Shown: positions 52,334-62,071 of the stretch, piece by piece
Position numbering within the stretch: the first letter of the stretch is position 1
Layout of the letters: each line of letters opens with the position of its first letter
Origin: Bombilactobacillus mellifer
GTDB taxonomy: Bacteria > Bacillota > Bacilli > Lactobacillales > Lactobacillaceae
Direction: 5' to 3'
NCBI RefSeq assembly: GCF_000970795.1
Contig: NZ_KQ034028.1
Coordinates: 349,537 to 413,536, forward strand
DNA: 64,000 nt
Program-made: the position numbers and the translations under genes
The notes under the pieces: generated by a model
Told to the model about the DNA's origin: nothing
Seen by the model: only the letters and a program-made list of their open reading frames with translations
Databases searched by the model: none

Positions 52334-52572
52334 TGAAAAAGCTGATTAGATAAGGCATCAATCGCTAATCTGGGCGTTAATCCTGCTTAGACCCGATTGA
52401 CGTTTTGCACGGCTTTATATTGTAAGTTAATCATTGTAACTCTGCGGAAATTGGAAAAGTTTAATTTAAATTAATTCAAAATGTACGGGGTTACGGCTCT
52501 GAAGGGCGCATTATTAAAGACCCAGTGCACTTCACGACGGAGTTGGAGGCAACTTGATTGGGAGGCAGTCAG
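52334..52572. other. Gene-free stretch before the amidohydrolase stop
   Basis: About 240 bases without a convincing gene on either strand. A short ORF across 52481-52702 overlaps the amidohydrolase and looks like a shadow. No terminator is apparent directly after the amidohydrolase stop. Confidence 0.5.
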
Positions 52573-53751
52573 TTATACCAATTGGCCTTTTTTGTACACT
52601 TGTTTATCTTCTTGTTGTACTGCCTTGATATTTTGTAAAGGATTTTCATCTAATACTAAAAAGTCGGCAAATTTACCTGCGGCCAAGGTTCCGTATTCTT
52701 GATCAATTTTCATCAGTTTGGCGGAATTAACTGAAGTTTGCAGGGCATCAAAATTACTAAAACCATGTTCGACCATTAATTCCAGCTCCACTGGGGTTTG
52801 GAAAAATTCATTAAATGGAGTCCCAGCATCAGTTCCCAAAGTAATAGGAACTCCGCGATGATAAGCATGGCCGATATTTTTATATAAATCATCTAATGCA
52901 TCTGCGGCTTTTTTCACTTCCCAATCAGGCAAAATGCCGTGACCATATTCCGGGATAGCCCAAGCGGCGATAAAAGTTGGGGTTAGGTAAGTGCCTTGTT
53001 CCAACATTAAGTCGATTTCTTCATCGTTAACATAAAAGCCATGCTCAATCGAATCTACCCCGGCTTTGATTGCATTCAAAATGCCGGGATTGCCTTCCGC
53101 ATGAGCCGCCACGATGTCATTTTTGTGGTGGGCTTCTTCTACGGCGGCATGAATTTCTGCCGTACTTAATTGTGGATCATCCATGAAGTCATTGGGAGTC
53201 ATAACCCCGCCGGTAGCCATGACTTTAATTGCTTTGGCACCTTTTTTCAAGCCCTGCCGTACAGCTTTGCGCATTTCATCGGGAGAATCGACTAAATGAC
53301 CAAAGTTGGGGAAGTCGCCGTGGCCGCCAGTCATCGAATATGGACGTCCGGAAGGCATAATTTCCGGAGCGGCTGTAAGGCGTTTATTTTGGATTAATTG
53401 ACTCAAAGTAATATCAATATCGTAAGTACTACCACACTCTCGAATGTAAGTAACACCGGAATGCAGCAATGATTGCAAGTTTTGTACGGCTAGCACAGTT
53501 GAGGCTACTACGTTGGCCGCAGTTCCACCATCACCGGTTTTGGGATTCATTGTAATGTGGGTATGGCAATTAATTAAACCAGGCATGACAAATTTTTGTT
53601 GTAAATCAACTTTTTGTTCAGCCTCAGGTGCAGCTTGGGTACCAGTTTGCTTAATTTTGCCAGTTTCATCTACCAAAAACCAGGCGTTAGCTTGAATTTC
53701 ATTCTTGGACCCATCAAATAGCTGGCAATTATAATATAACGTTGTTCCCAT
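52573..53751 (-). CDS. Amidohydrolase (imidazolonepropionase/prolidase-like)
   Basis: A 392-aa metal-dependent hydrolase. The TIM-barrel markers are VMPGLINCHTHITMNP (first metal HxH), AIKVMATGGVM with the bridging Lys region, AAHAEGNPG, SIEHGF and ITLGTDAGTP (final Asp). This subgroup includes imidazolonepropionase-like and Xaa-Arg/Xaa-Pro dipeptidases. Substrate is unknown. ATG 53751 follows GAGGAG by 8 bases. It is divergent from the GltS-like transporter, with which it may work. Confidence 0.88.
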   Translation of the reverse strand: MGTTLYYNCQLFDGSKNEIQANAWFLVDETGKIKQTGTQAAPEAEQKVDLQQKFVMPGLINCHTHITMNPKTGDGGTAANVVASTVLAVQNLQSLLHSGVTYIRECGSTYDIDITLSQLIQNKRLTAAPEIMPSGRPYSMTGGHGDFPNFGHLVDSPDEMRKAVRQGLKKGAKAIKVMATGGVMTPNDFMDDPQLSTAEIHAAVEEAHHKNDIVAAHAEGNPGILNAIKAGVDSIEHGFYVNDEEIDLMLEQGTYLTPTFIAAWAIPEYGHGILPDWEVKKAADALDDLYKNIGHAYHRGVPITLGTDAGTPFNEFFQTPVELELMVEHGFSNFDALQTSVNSAKLMKIDQEYGTLAAGKFADFLVLDENPLQNIKAVQQEDKQVYKKGQLV

Positions 53752-53853
53752 TTTTAACACTCCTCTAATTTAAATTAAATATTTTAATGGATTTATCATA
53801 ATATTTGTGGTATCTTAAGTCAAATCAAATTATAAAATAAAGGAGATGGAATT

Positions 53854-55056
53854 ATGACAGCATTGGCAGCCATTTTTGCGGTCATGGGCTGTATTTTTGT
53901 AGGAGAATGGGTGTCAAAAATAACCCATGCTTATTTGCCCTCAGTCTTTGTATCGGCTATGTTATTCGTTGTTGGTTATTGGACGATTTTCCCCAAGGAC
54001 TTATCAGCTCAGGCATCGTTTAATATGACCGCTGTAAATATGTTTATGGCTTTAAGTTTAGTCCACTTAGGAACGCTCATGAGTTTAAAGAAACTTTTGC
54101 AGCAGTGGCGTGCAGTATGTATTGCCCTTTTGGGGGTCTGTGGGACAATTATTTTGACAATGTTAGTCGGAACTAAATTGTTTGATTGGCATACGGTGGT
54201 TGCGGCGGTGCCACCATTAACTGGTGGCATTGTGGCTGCTTTGTTAATGTCTAATGGATTACGGGAACAAGGGATAATGACGCTAGTAGCCTTACCTATT
54301 GCAATGATGGTAACGCACTCCTTAGTCGGTTATCCGTTAACATCTACTTTGTTGAAGCAGGAAGGCAAACGGCTGATTAAAAAGTTTCGCGGTGATCCCA
54401 AACTACAAGAACAAATTGCTCAGGCGGGCGCGAACTCCGATTCCAGTGCAGCCATTATGGAAGGACCAGCTAGAAAAACAATTTTTACTGTACCGGAACG
54501 TTATGATACTGCCGCCTTTATCATCGCTAAAGTAGCTTTTGTAGCCGTGTTAGCTACCGCCTTTGCTAAATTATTAAATAACGTTATTAATCCGAATGTG
54601 ATGTGTTTATTATTTGGAGTGGTGGCGCACCAAATTGGGTTTCTGGAAGATGAAGCTTTGGAAAAGGCCCGTATTTATAACTGGATTTTATACGGCATTA
54701 TGATTTATGGTTTTTCTCAATTATCTTTGCTTTCACCAAAACAGATGGGTCCGATTTTTATCCAAGTCTTGGTTTTGATTGTTTTAGGCCTGATCGGGAT
54801 GTTCTTAGCCTCTTTCTTGTTAGCTAAACCATTTCACATGTCTTGGCAGATGGCTTATTGTTGTTCGTTAACAGCACTTTTTGGCTTCCCTATGGACTAT
54901 GTTTTAACTAAAGAAATCGTTGAAGATTTAGCTACTAGTGAAGGTGAAACACAGTACTTATTAGACAGTATGATGCCTAAAATGCTGGTGGGTGGTTTTG
55001 CCACTGTTTCTATCGCGTCGGTGGTCATCGCCTCCATCTTCTTAAAACTTTTATAA
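53854..55056 (+). CDS. GltS-like multi-span membrane transporter
   Basis: A 400-aa membrane protein of ten or eleven hydrophobic segments with a charged loop around residues 165-205. It follows the order of landmarks in Na+/glutamate symporter GltS: an N-terminal YLPSVFVSAML re-entrant region, MALSLVHLGTLMSLKKLLQQWR, VPPLTGGIVAALLMSNG and a C-terminal CCSLTALFGFPMDYVLTKEI. Identity to GltS is low; I treat it as a distant relative. Divergent to an amidohydrolase, so it may import that enzyme's peptide or amide substrate. AAAGGAG precedes the ATG. Confidence 0.7.
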   Translation: MTALAAIFAVMGCIFVGEWVSKITHAYLPSVFVSAMLFVVGYWTIFPKDLSAQASFNMTAVNMFMALSLVHLGTLMSLKKLLQQWRAVCIALLGVCGTIILTMLVGTKLFDWHTVVAAVPPLTGGIVAALLMSNGLREQGIMTLVALPIAMMVTHSLVGYPLTSTLLKQEGKRLIKKFRGDPKLQEQIAQAGANSDSSAAIMEGPARKTIFTVPERYDTAAFIIAKVAFVAVLATAFAKLLNNVINPNVMCLLFGVVAHQIGFLEDEALEKARIYNWILYGIMIYGFSQLSLLSPKQMGPIFIQVLVLIVLGLIGMFLASFLLAKPFHMSWQMAYCCSLTALFGFPMDYVLTKEIVEDLATSEGETQYLLDSMMPKMLVGGFATVSIASVVIASIFLKLL

Positions 55057-55059
55057 TTC

Positions 55060-55096
55060 AAAAAAGCACTACTATTTTTGAGTAGTGCTTTTTTAT
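55060..55096. terminator. Bidirectional terminator between GltS-like gene and asparaginase
   Basis: AAAAAAGCACTACT and AGTAGTGCTTTTTT pair perfectly around ATTTTTG. Confidence 0.93.
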
Positions 55097-55114
55097 GCAA
55101 AAATTCCAGAAAAT

Positions 55115-56083
55115 TTAACTATTGAGATACTTTTTCAGGGCAGAACCTTGCAACCCTGCACTGAGACCAACTAATAATTTAATCCGCGCTTTGGGGCCAT
55201 TTAAACCACGACAAAAGATAATTCCCATTTGTGCCAGATTGACCCCGCCGCCTTGATAATCATATACGGGTTCGGCAATTCCATTGAAACAGCGGGAAAC
55301 TAACACCAAGGGGATATTCTGGTGCACTAAAGCTTGTAAGGCAGCAAGTGTTTGGGGCGGAAGATTACCAGCACCTAGAGCCTCGATGACAATTCCGCGA
55401 GTGGTAGGTTGGTTGAGAGCTTGAAATAAAGTCCCGGTCATGCCGGCATAGGCTTTAATCAAATAGACCTCAGTTATTACTTTTTCGATTGGTAAATGAG
55501 GTTGTGGATTGATTGTTTGCATATAATTGACATGACCTTCTGACACAATACCAATGGGGCCAAACGTCGGCGTGCGAAAGGTTGCAACATTAGTGGTATG
55601 AGTTTTAGTCACGTAGCGGGCCGAATGAATTTCATCATTCATGACAACCACGACACCCTTACCCACAGAGGCATTGGCACTGGCTACCATGATCGCCGTG
55701 CGAAAATTATATAAACCATCGCTGCCAATTTCATTGGAGGAACGCATGGCCCCAGTGACTACTACGGGCATTGTGCTGGTTAAAGTTAAATCTAAAAAGA
55801 GGGCGGTTTCTTCTAAAGTGTCAGTGCCATGGGTCACTACGGCACCATCGAAACCTTCGGCAGCTGCTTGACGGAGTCTTTGTGATAGCCGCAGCATATG
55901 CGCAGGGGTAATATGAGGCGAAGGCAAATTGAAAATTTCTTCAGTTACTAATTGGATTTGCCCTTGCGAGTCCAAAGGTAGTTCTGCCAAGGGATTTTGG
56001 GCATTGGGTTTGATTTTACCAGTAGCATCTTCTGACATGGAAATAGTGCCACCAGTGTGAAGGATAAGAATTTTTTTAGTCAC
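55115..56083 (-). CDS. ansA: L-asparaginase
   Basis: Hydrolyses asparagine to aspartate and ammonia. The 322-aa sequence has the nucleophile loop LHTGGTISM (Thr13), the second site VVTHGTDTLEETALFLDL (Thr87-Asp88) and GAMRSSNEIGSDG. No signal peptide, so cytoplasmic. The start is GTG with GAGGAG upstream. It ends at the terminator shared with the GltS-like gene. Confidence 0.94.
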   Translation of the reverse strand: MTKKILILHTGGTISMSEDATGKIKPNAQNPLAELPLDSQGQIQLVTEEIFNLPSPHITPAHMLRLSQRLRQAAAEGFDGAVVTHGTDTLEETALFLDLTLTSTMPVVVTGAMRSSNEIGSDGLYNFRTAIMVASANASVGKGVVVVMNDEIHSARYVTKTHTTNVATFRTPTFGPIGIVSEGHVNYMQTINPQPHLPIEKVITEVYLIKAYAGMTGTLFQALNQPTTRGIVIEALGAGNLPPQTLAALQALVHQNIPLVLVSRCFNGIAEPVYDYQGGGVNLAQMGIIFCRGLNGPKARIKLLVGLSAGLQGSALKKYLNS

Positions 56084-56165
56084 AAAAATAGCTCCTCATA
56101 AAAAGAATTAGTCCAATTTTAGCACTAACTACGTAAATTATGATACATTAGAGTTTAATTAATAA

Positions 56166-56261
56166 TCTGGAGTAGGAAATAAAGCGTTAAGTGTCAGTGG
56201 AACGGAATGTGAACACTGAACGAAAAGCCTGAGCTTGCGGTTTTATTTCCGCATTCGCCAC
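56166..56261 (+). promoter_or_regulatory. Tetrahydrofolate (THF) riboswitch
   Basis: The segment matches the THF class: GGAGTAG at the 5' side, a perfect GGAAATAAA/TTTATTTCC helix, the conserved GCGTTAAGTGT, ACGAAAAGC and GCATTCGCC at the 3' side. It lies directly upstream of folT, the typical target. Right after it, GCCAC can pair with GTGGC (56257-56274), and CTCC with the GGAG of the ribosome-binding site, so control is probably of translation start. No T run follows. Confidence 0.93.
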
Positions 56262-56297
56262 GATTTGCAGTGGCAACTCCGCCAAGGAGATGCTGAA

Positions 56298-56819
56298 ATG
56301 AATAAATTACAAAGTATCACGAAAACGAGAGCTTTAACTGATTTAGCAGTTTTAATTGCCCTGCAATTAATTCTGAGTCGCTTAACCATCGGGCCTAGTT
56401 TTTTAAAAATCGGTTTTAGCTTTGTTATTATTGCCTTAATAGGTTACTATTTTGGACCGGCGCGCTCGATGTTGGTAGGGATCGTGACAGATATTTTGGG
56501 CAATATTTTATTTCCACCGCAAGGCGGTTTCTTCTGGGGATTTACTTTGTCAGCGGCATTATTAGGTTGGCTATACGGACAATTTTTATATGAACGGCCC
56601 ATTCGATGGTGGCGGTTGTTGGCAGTGACGGTGGTAGCTTTATTAGTAGTCAATTTGGGTTGCAATACCTTATGGGTTAGTTTTTTAACGAAGATTTCTT
56701 TTAAAACTTTATTTTGGATGCGTTTATGGAAAGAGCTGCTTTTTATTCCCATTCAAACTGGTGTTTTAATAGGAGTTTTTCACTGGTTAAAAAAACACCA
56801 TTACACGTTTGAGGAATAG
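56298..56819 (+). CDS. folT: Folate ECF transporter S component FolT
   Basis: Substrate-binding membrane component that works with the shared EcfAA'T module (not in this window) to import folates. The 173-aa protein has about six helices, an N-terminal TRALTDLAVLIALQLILSRL and the conserved NLGCNTLWVSFL motif. ATG 56298 follows AAGGAG, part of a hairpin that the riboswitch may control. A terminator follows. Confidence 0.93.
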   Translation: MNKLQSITKTRALTDLAVLIALQLILSRLTIGPSFLKIGFSFVIIALIGYYFGPARSMLVGIVTDILGNILFPPQGGFFWGFTLSAALLGWLYGQFLYERPIRWWRLLAVTVVALLVVNLGCNTLWVSFLTKISFKTLFWMRLWKELLFIPIQTGVLIGVFHWLKKHHYTFEE

Positions 56820-56830
56820 AGCGCGGACCA

Positions 56831-56855
56831 TTGTCGCCAGCAGGCGGCTTTTTTT
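56831..56855 (+). terminator. Terminator of folT
   Basis: GTCGCC and GGCGGC pair (one G-T pair) around AGCA, then seven T. Confidence 0.82.
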
Positions 56856-56889
56856 ATGCTAAAATATAAGCAATTAAGGAGAAATCGAT

Positions 56890-57612
56890 ATGAATTTATT
56901 GGCACTTGATACTTCTAATCGCTCATTAACAGTAGCTAGTGCAAGTGATCACCACTTAATCGCACAAGTCAGTTATGAAAACCAACATTCACATAGTGTG
57001 ACTTTAATGCCGGCCGTTGATCAAGTAGTGCAACAGGCTGGTTGGCAGCCGCAAGATTTAGATCGAATTATTGTAGCCCAAGGTCCGGGATCTTATACAG
57101 GTTTGCGAATTGGGGTCACTACAGCTAAAATGTTAGCTTGGACTTTGCATAAAGAATTAGTAGGAGTTTCCAGCTTAGCCGTTTTAGCTCAAAATGTCGG
57201 CCCGACAAAAGGTTATTTAGTACCGTTGTTTGATGCTCGAAATCACAATGTCTTTGCCGGAGTATATAGATTTAATGAACAAGAACAACTAGAAACAGTC
57301 GTTGAAGATCAGCACTTGGCTTTAGCGACTTTATTACAAGAATTACACCAAATTGACCAGCCGCTTTGTTTTATTTATGATTTACGTGCCGATTTTCAAG
57401 AACAGATTAAAAATAGTTTGGGCACTCAGGTGCGCTTTATAGATTGTTATCAGCCTCAGCCGGAATCTTTAATTACGCTGGGATTACAGGCAGCAGTAAT
57501 TACTGATCTCAATCAATTTGTGCCGCATTATTTAAGGCAAACGCAAGCAGAATTAATTTGGTCACAAACTCATTCTGTCAATAGTTCCTCAAATTATGTG
57601 GAAGATGTTTAA
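56890..57612 (+). CDS. tsaB: tRNA threonylcarbamoyladenosine biosynthesis protein TsaB
   Basis: Partner of TsaD in t6A formation on tRNA. The 240-aa ASKHA-fold protein opens LLALDTSNRSLTVA and has VAQGPGSYTGLRIGVTTAKMLAW. It overlaps rimI by 17 bases. Cluster tsaB-rimI-tsaD is conserved in Firmicutes. Confidence 0.95.
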   Translation: MNLLALDTSNRSLTVASASDHHLIAQVSYENQHSHSVTLMPAVDQVVQQAGWQPQDLDRIIVAQGPGSYTGLRIGVTTAKMLAWTLHKELVGVSSLAVLAQNVGPTKGYLVPLFDARNHNVFAGVYRFNEQEQLETVVEDQHLALATLLQELHQIDQPLCFIYDLRADFQEQIKNSLGTQVRFIDCYQPQPESLITLGLQAAVITDLNQFVPHYLRQTQAELIWSQTHSVNSSSNYVEDV

Positions 57613-58129
57613 ACATTGGTGGTCATGGCATAGTTTTACACCGTTAGTGTTTGTGCCTCAACAACTGGAGCATCAAGGGCAGCTGGTAGATATTAGGCAA
57701 GCGACGTTACAAGACGCTCAACTTTTAGACAGTATTCAAAAGCAAGTGTATGCAGTTCCACCCTGGCAATTAGCCACTTTTTATTCGGAATTGGCTAATC
57801 GGCGCCGGTTGTATTTGTTAGCACAGACACCGACCCATGTCATCGGTTTTATTGGGTGTGATTTCTTTGAGCGGGCACATATTACTTATTTAGCAATTTT
57901 GCCGCATGATCAACATCAAGGTTGGGGGCATTTGTTGTTACAGGTTATGATTGATTATTGTCAAAATTTTGATTATCCGGAGCTGACTTTAGAAGTCGAC
58001 TATAACAACCAGGCGGCCCAAAAATTGTATTTGCAATTGGGTTTTCAGCCCATTAAATTATTAAAAAATTATTATCCTATGATCCACCATGATGCCATTT
58101 TCATGAGTCGACCATTAACAAAGGAGTAG
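57596..58129 (+). CDS. rimI: Ribosomal protein S18-alanine N-acetyltransferase RimI
   Basis: GNAT enzyme acetylating the N terminus of S18. The 177-aa sequence has the domain pattern AHITYLAILPHDQHQGWGHLLLQ, with the acetyl-CoA loop, and LEVDYNNQAAQKLYLQLGFQ. The N-terminal 30 residues (Trp- and His-rich) exceed the core; an in-frame ATG at 57605 is possible. Confidence 0.92.
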   Translation: MWKMFKHWWSWHSFTPLVFVPQQLEHQGQLVDIRQATLQDAQLLDSIQKQVYAVPPWQLATFYSELANRRRLYLLAQTPTHVIGFIGCDFFERAHITYLAILPHDQHQGWGHLLLQVMIDYCQNFDYPELTLEVDYNNQAAQKLYLQLGFQPIKLLKNYYPMIHHDAIFMSRPLTKE

Positions 58130-58132
58130 TGC

Positions 58133-59161
58133 ATGACATCTCAGAACCCAATTAATATCTTAGCTTTTGAAAGTAGTTGTGATGAAACGAGTGTGGCCGT
58201 AGTCCAAGATGGAAAAACAATTCTATCCAATATCATCGCAACCCAAATTAAAAGCCATCAACGTTTTGGCGGTGTAGTGCCGGAAGTAGCTAGTCGTCAT
58301 CATGTTGAACAAATTATTCATTGTACTCAATTGGCTTTACAAGAAGCACATATAAAGTATGAACAGTTAGCCGCCGTGGCCGTAACTTATGGGCCGGGGC
58401 TAGTCGGATCGTTATTGGTAGGACTAATGGCTGCTAAAGCCGTTAGTTGGGCCCATGATCTACCGTTAATTGGTGTAAATCATTTGGCAGGACATATTTA
58501 TGCAGCTAATTTAGTAAAGTCCCTACAATATCCCGCTTTGGCGCTCGTAGTTTCCGGAGGTCATACCGAGTTAGTACGTGTTAGTGCTCCGGGCCAATTT
58601 CATATTTTGGGAGATACCCGCGATGATGCTGTCGGTGAAGCCTATGATAAAGTAGGCCGTTTATTAGGCGTTAAATATCCCGCTGGGAAAACTTTAGATC
58701 AATGGGCTCATGAAGGACAAGATACGTATGATTTTCCGCGCGCCATGTTGCAGGAAGATAATTTGGATTTTAGTTTCAGTGGTATTAAAAGTGCTGTCAT
58801 TAATACGCTGCATCATGCCCAACAAATCGGCGCACCGATTAATAAAAAGGATGTTGCAACCAGTTTTCAAAATGATGTGCTTGATATTTTAGTCACTAAA
58901 ACTAAACGGGCTTTGGCGCAGTATCCTTGTGCACAACTGATAGTTGCAGGAGGAGTAGCGGCTAATTCGGGTTTGCGCGAACGATTAACCGCAGAATTGA
59001 CCCCACAAGTAGAACTGATTTTTCCACCCTTGCGGTTATGTGGTGATAATGCAGCCATGATTGGGGCTTATGCCGCCGTGGCCTATCAGCAGCGGAACTT
59101 TAGTGATTTGACTTTAAATGCGGATCCCAGTCTGGATTTTGCTTATCAAACAGAAGATTAG
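58133..59161 (+). CDS. tsaD: tRNA N6-adenosine threonylcarbamoyltransferase TsaD
   Basis: Transfers threonylcarbamoyl to A37 of ANN-decoding tRNAs. It begins [16 protein letters not shown]; metal-binding His residues are in [10 protein letters not shown] and [29 protein letters not shown] and [11 protein letters not shown] follow. Length 342 aa. AAAGGAG precedes the ATG. Confidence 0.96.
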   Translation: MTSQNPINILAFESSCDETSVAVVQDGKTILSNIIATQIKSHQRFGGVVPEVASRHHVEQIIHCTQLALQEAHIKYEQLAAVAVTYGPGLVGSLLVGLMAAKAVSWAHDLPLIGVNHLAGHIYAANLVKSLQYPALALVVSGGHTELVRVSAPGQFHILGDTRDDAVGEAYDKVGRLLGVKYPAGKTLDQWAHEGQDTYDFPRAMLQEDNLDFSFSGIKSAVINTLHHAQQIGAPINKKDVATSFQNDVLDILVTKTKRALAQYPCAQLIVAGGVAANSGLRERLTAELTPQVELIFPPLRLCGDNAAMIGAYAAVAYQQRNFSDLTLNADPSLDFAYQTED

Positions 59162-59221
59162 TTGCCTGGCAAAAAGCTTTGTGCACTAGTTACACAATGC
59201 TGTCCCAGATAAAAAAATTTT

Positions 59222-59254
59222 AACCTGCTGTCTATCAGAGACAGCAGGTTTTTG
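59222..59254. terminator. Terminator after tsaD
   Basis: AACCTGCTGTCT and AGACAGCAGGTT form a perfect stem around ATCAG with five T after. It lies 60 bases past tsaD. The remainder to 59415 shows no gene. Confidence 0.88.
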
Positions 59255-59415
59255 GTTCCTGGCTAAAAATAAAAAGCTGCGCACTACGGCAAGGCAGCAT
59301 GCAGATTAATTACTTCCAGCTTGTTTGAATAGAGGGATTGTCAGTAAATTGGCTCACTGATAGAGCAGACTTGGTGGCCGGCAGTAATTAATAAAACGAA
59401 AAATGGCGTTCAAGT

Positions 59416-61335
59416 TTATTCAATTAGCTGGGCCCATTGATCTTCGGCGTTATTTTTTTGCTGAGTTAAGGTGGTAATTTGTTGTTGCAGCTCTTGAAGT
59501 TTAGTGTAATCTTTTAAATTCTCGGGTTGAGCCATGGCTTGATTTAAAGTTGTAATTTGTTGTTCCAGCTGATCAATTTGAGTTTCCAAGGCGGTGATTT
59601 GGCGTTGACGTTTGCGCTCTTGGCGTTGGCGTAACTTGTTTTGTTGATAGTTTTGTTGACCAGTTGTCGGGTGAGCAGTGGTGGTTAAATCCGGCTTATC
59701 TTGACTGGCCGCCAATGCTTGAACTTCCGCTTTTTTAGCCAGATAATAGTCATAGTTACCTAAATACAGTGTGCTTTGTTGCGGTTCTAATTCTAAAATG
59801 CGGGTAGAAATTTTGTTTAAGAGGTAACGATCATGTGAGACAAATAAAATGGTGCCGGCAAAGTCTTGCAAAGCTTGTTCTAAAATTTCTTTACTTTGAA
59901 TATCTAAGTGGTTAGTCGGTTCGTCCATAATCAGTAAATTATCATGTTTCAAAGCCAATTTACATAATGTCAAGCGGGCCTTTTCGCCTCCGGACAAATC
60001 ATGCACAATGTTAAACACATCATCATCTTGAAAGAGAAAGGAAGCTAAAATATTTCGAATCTCTTTTTCATCGATTGTCGGATGTTCATCCCAAATTTCA
60101 TGTAGGACGTCTTTGTTGGAATTTAATTGATTGAGATTTTGATCATAATAGCCGACGGTCACATTAGTTCCCCATTTGATAGTTCCCTGTAATGGCGGAA
60201 TTTGATCAATTAAAGTTCGAATTAAGGTTGACTTACCCACACCATTAGGCCCAATGACGCCTAAGCGTTCGTGCTTTTTCAGTGTAAAAGTAATATCTTG
60301 TTTTAACTCATTATTCTGATACCCGGTTTGTAAATCCTTGACTTTGAGGACTTCATTGCCGCTAGTTTGTTGGGTCGTAAATTGAAAGCGCACGTGAGGT
60401 TGGAGCGATTTGGGTTTGGCTAAGCGGTCAACTTTAGCCAATTGTTTGCGGCGACTTTGAGCACGTTTAGTAGTTGACGCGCGAACGATATTTTTTTGAA
60501 TGAAAGCTTCGGTTTTTTGGATTTCTTCTTGCTGTTTATTATATGCCTTCCAAGCTAAAGCAAGATCTTTGTCTCGTTGGGCTAAATAAGCACTATAATT
60601 ACCGGAGTAATGTTTGAGCGTTTGATTTTCCAGGGCGTATACTTCGTTGACGGTATGATCTAAAAAGTATTGATCATGGGACACTATTAATAAGGCCCCC
60701 TGATAGGTTTGTAAATATTTTTCCAACCAGTTTAAAGTATCAATATCCAGATGGTTGGTAGGTTCATCCAGAATTAATAATTCGTGGGGCTCTAATAACA
60801 TTTGGGCAAAAGCCAGGCGGGATTGTTCACCGCCCGATAGATTTAAGGCAGGTTCTTGTTGACGACTTTCGGGGAAACCAAAACCACTTAATACAGAACG
60901 AATTTCCGAACGATAGCCATAACCATTTTCATCTTTAAATTTAATTTGTAATTGATCATACTGGTGCAACAGTTCCTGGGCTTGGGGAGTGGTGGTATCC
61001 GTTAATTCGCTCAAACGCTTTTCCAAATGATGGAGTCGTTGTTCATCTTGTTTGAGATAATCAAAAATGTGTTCCATTTCCTGATAAATGGTGTTGTGCG
61101 AATGGAAGTGGGGATTTTGCGCGAGGTAGCCCATCCGCAGATTATTTTTATAAATTATCTTGCCAGCACTGGGCGCTAGTTCTTGATTAATAATTTTTAA
61201 AAGGGTTGATTTGCCGGCGCCATTAGGGCCCACTAAGCCTACACGGGCTTGTTCGGCGATTTGAAAATTGACTTTTTGAAAAAGGGTGTCACTTCCAAAG
61301 TTAAGAGCAATATTTTGACCTTGAACAATTAACAA
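59416..61335 (-). CDS. ABC-F ATPase, YdiF/Uup-like
   Basis: A soluble 639-aa protein with two ABC domains: Walker A GPNGAGKST and GPNGVGKST, signatures LSGGEQSRLAFAQ and LSGGEKARLTLCK, and Walker B LILDEPTNHLDID and LIMDEPTNHLDIQ. A charged linker (residues about 240-310) separates them and a C-terminal coiled coil (RQRQERKRQRQITALE onward) closes the chain. ABC-F proteins rescue or protect ribosomes; neighbourhood to rex recalls Bacillus ydiF. It has no membrane part. Confidence 0.93.
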   Translation of the reverse strand: MLIVQGQNIALNFGSDTLFQKVNFQIAEQARVGLVGPNGAGKSTLLKIINQELAPSAGKIIYKNNLRMGYLAQNPHFHSHNTIYQEMEHIFDYLKQDEQRLHHLEKRLSELTDTTTPQAQELLHQYDQLQIKFKDENGYGYRSEIRSVLSGFGFPESRQQEPALNLSGGEQSRLAFAQMLLEPHELLILDEPTNHLDIDTLNWLEKYLQTYQGALLIVSHDQYFLDHTVNEVYALENQTLKHYSGNYSAYLAQRDKDLALAWKAYNKQQEEIQKTEAFIQKNIVRASTTKRAQSRRKQLAKVDRLAKPKSLQPHVRFQFTTQQTSGNEVLKVKDLQTGYQNNELKQDITFTLKKHERLGVIGPNGVGKSTLIRTLIDQIPPLQGTIKWGTNVTVGYYDQNLNQLNSNKDVLHEIWDEHPTIDEKEIRNILASFLFQDDDVFNIVHDLSGGEKARLTLCKLALKHDNLLIMDEPTNHLDIQSKEILEQALQDFAGTILFVSHDRYLLNKISTRILELEPQQSTLYLGNYDYYLAKKAEVQALAASQDKPDLTTTAHPTTGQQNYQQNKLRQRQERKRQRQITALETQIDQLEQQITTLNQAMAQPENLKDYTKLQELQQQITTLTQQKNNAEDQWAQLIE

Positions 61336-61370
61336 TTTAAAACTCCTTCATAATAAATGATTCGAACTGG

Positions 61371-61399
61371 TTGACATTGTGATATTAGTTGCGTGATAC
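61371..61399 (+). promoter_or_regulatory. Promoter of rex, with possible Rex half-sites
   Basis: Perfect TTGACA (61371-61376), 17 bp, TGATAC (61394-61399). TTGTGAT overlaps the spacer (61377-61383) and ATCACAA lies at 61421-61427; both match half of a Rex box, but spacing of 37 bp is not that of a normal site. Confidence 0.5.
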
Positions 61400-61438
61400 T
61401 TTAAGGTATAACTTAAAAAAATCACAAGAGGGTTTATT

Positions 61439-62071
61439 ATGGCGCAATACAAAATTCCAAATGCTACAATTAAGCGACTTCCATTATACTATCGTTATTT
61501 TCAATTTTTAAGTGATTCTCATAATCAAAAAGTTTCTTCTACAGAACTAGCCAAGGCCGTCCAAGTTGACAGTGCCACCATTCGTCGTGATTTTTCTTAT
61601 TTTGGATCATTGGGCAAAAGAGGTTACGGGTATGAAGTGGAACCTATGGTGGAATTTTTTAAAAAATTATTGAACCAAGATAAGACTTCGAAAGTAGCTC
61701 TAGTGGGTGTTGGTAATTTAGGCCATGCGCTATTAAATTATAATTTTTCGCAGACTAATAATATTAAAATCGTAGCTGCTTTTGACAGTGATCCGGCCAA
61801 AATTGGCACGCAGATTAATCAAATCACGGTTTATGATATTCAAGATGTGGCGCAGCATTTACATGAGCAACAAATTGATGTTGTTATTTTGTCGGTTCCG
61901 GTGGGCAGTGCCCAAGTAGTCACAGATCGGTTAGTGCAAGCACATGTGAAGGGCATTTTAAACTTTACACCTTTGCGGATTTCAACTCCCGAAAATGTCC
62001 GGGTGCATAATGTGGATTTAGCTAATGAATTACAGACGTTGATTTATTTCTTGGATAATTACTCAGCTTAA
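61439..62071 (+). CDS. rex: Redox-sensing transcriptional repressor Rex
   Basis: NADH/NAD+-sensing repressor of fermentation genes. The 210-aa protein has an N-terminal winged helix (TELAKAVQVDSATIRRDFSYFGSLG) and a Rossmann domain (VALVGVGNLGHALL, FDSDPAKIG), with the C-terminal swap helix VDLANELQTLIYFL. AAGAGGG precedes the ATG. Confidence 0.95.
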   Translation: MAQYKIPNATIKRLPLYYRYFQFLSDSHNQKVSSTELAKAVQVDSATIRRDFSYFGSLGKRGYGYEVEPMVEFFKKLLNQDKTSKVALVGVGNLGHALLNYNFSQTNNIKIVAAFDSDPAKIGTQINQITVYDIQDVAQHLHEQQIDVVILSVPVGSAQVVTDRLVQAHVKGILNFTPLRISTPENVRVHNVDLANELQTLIYFLDNYSA

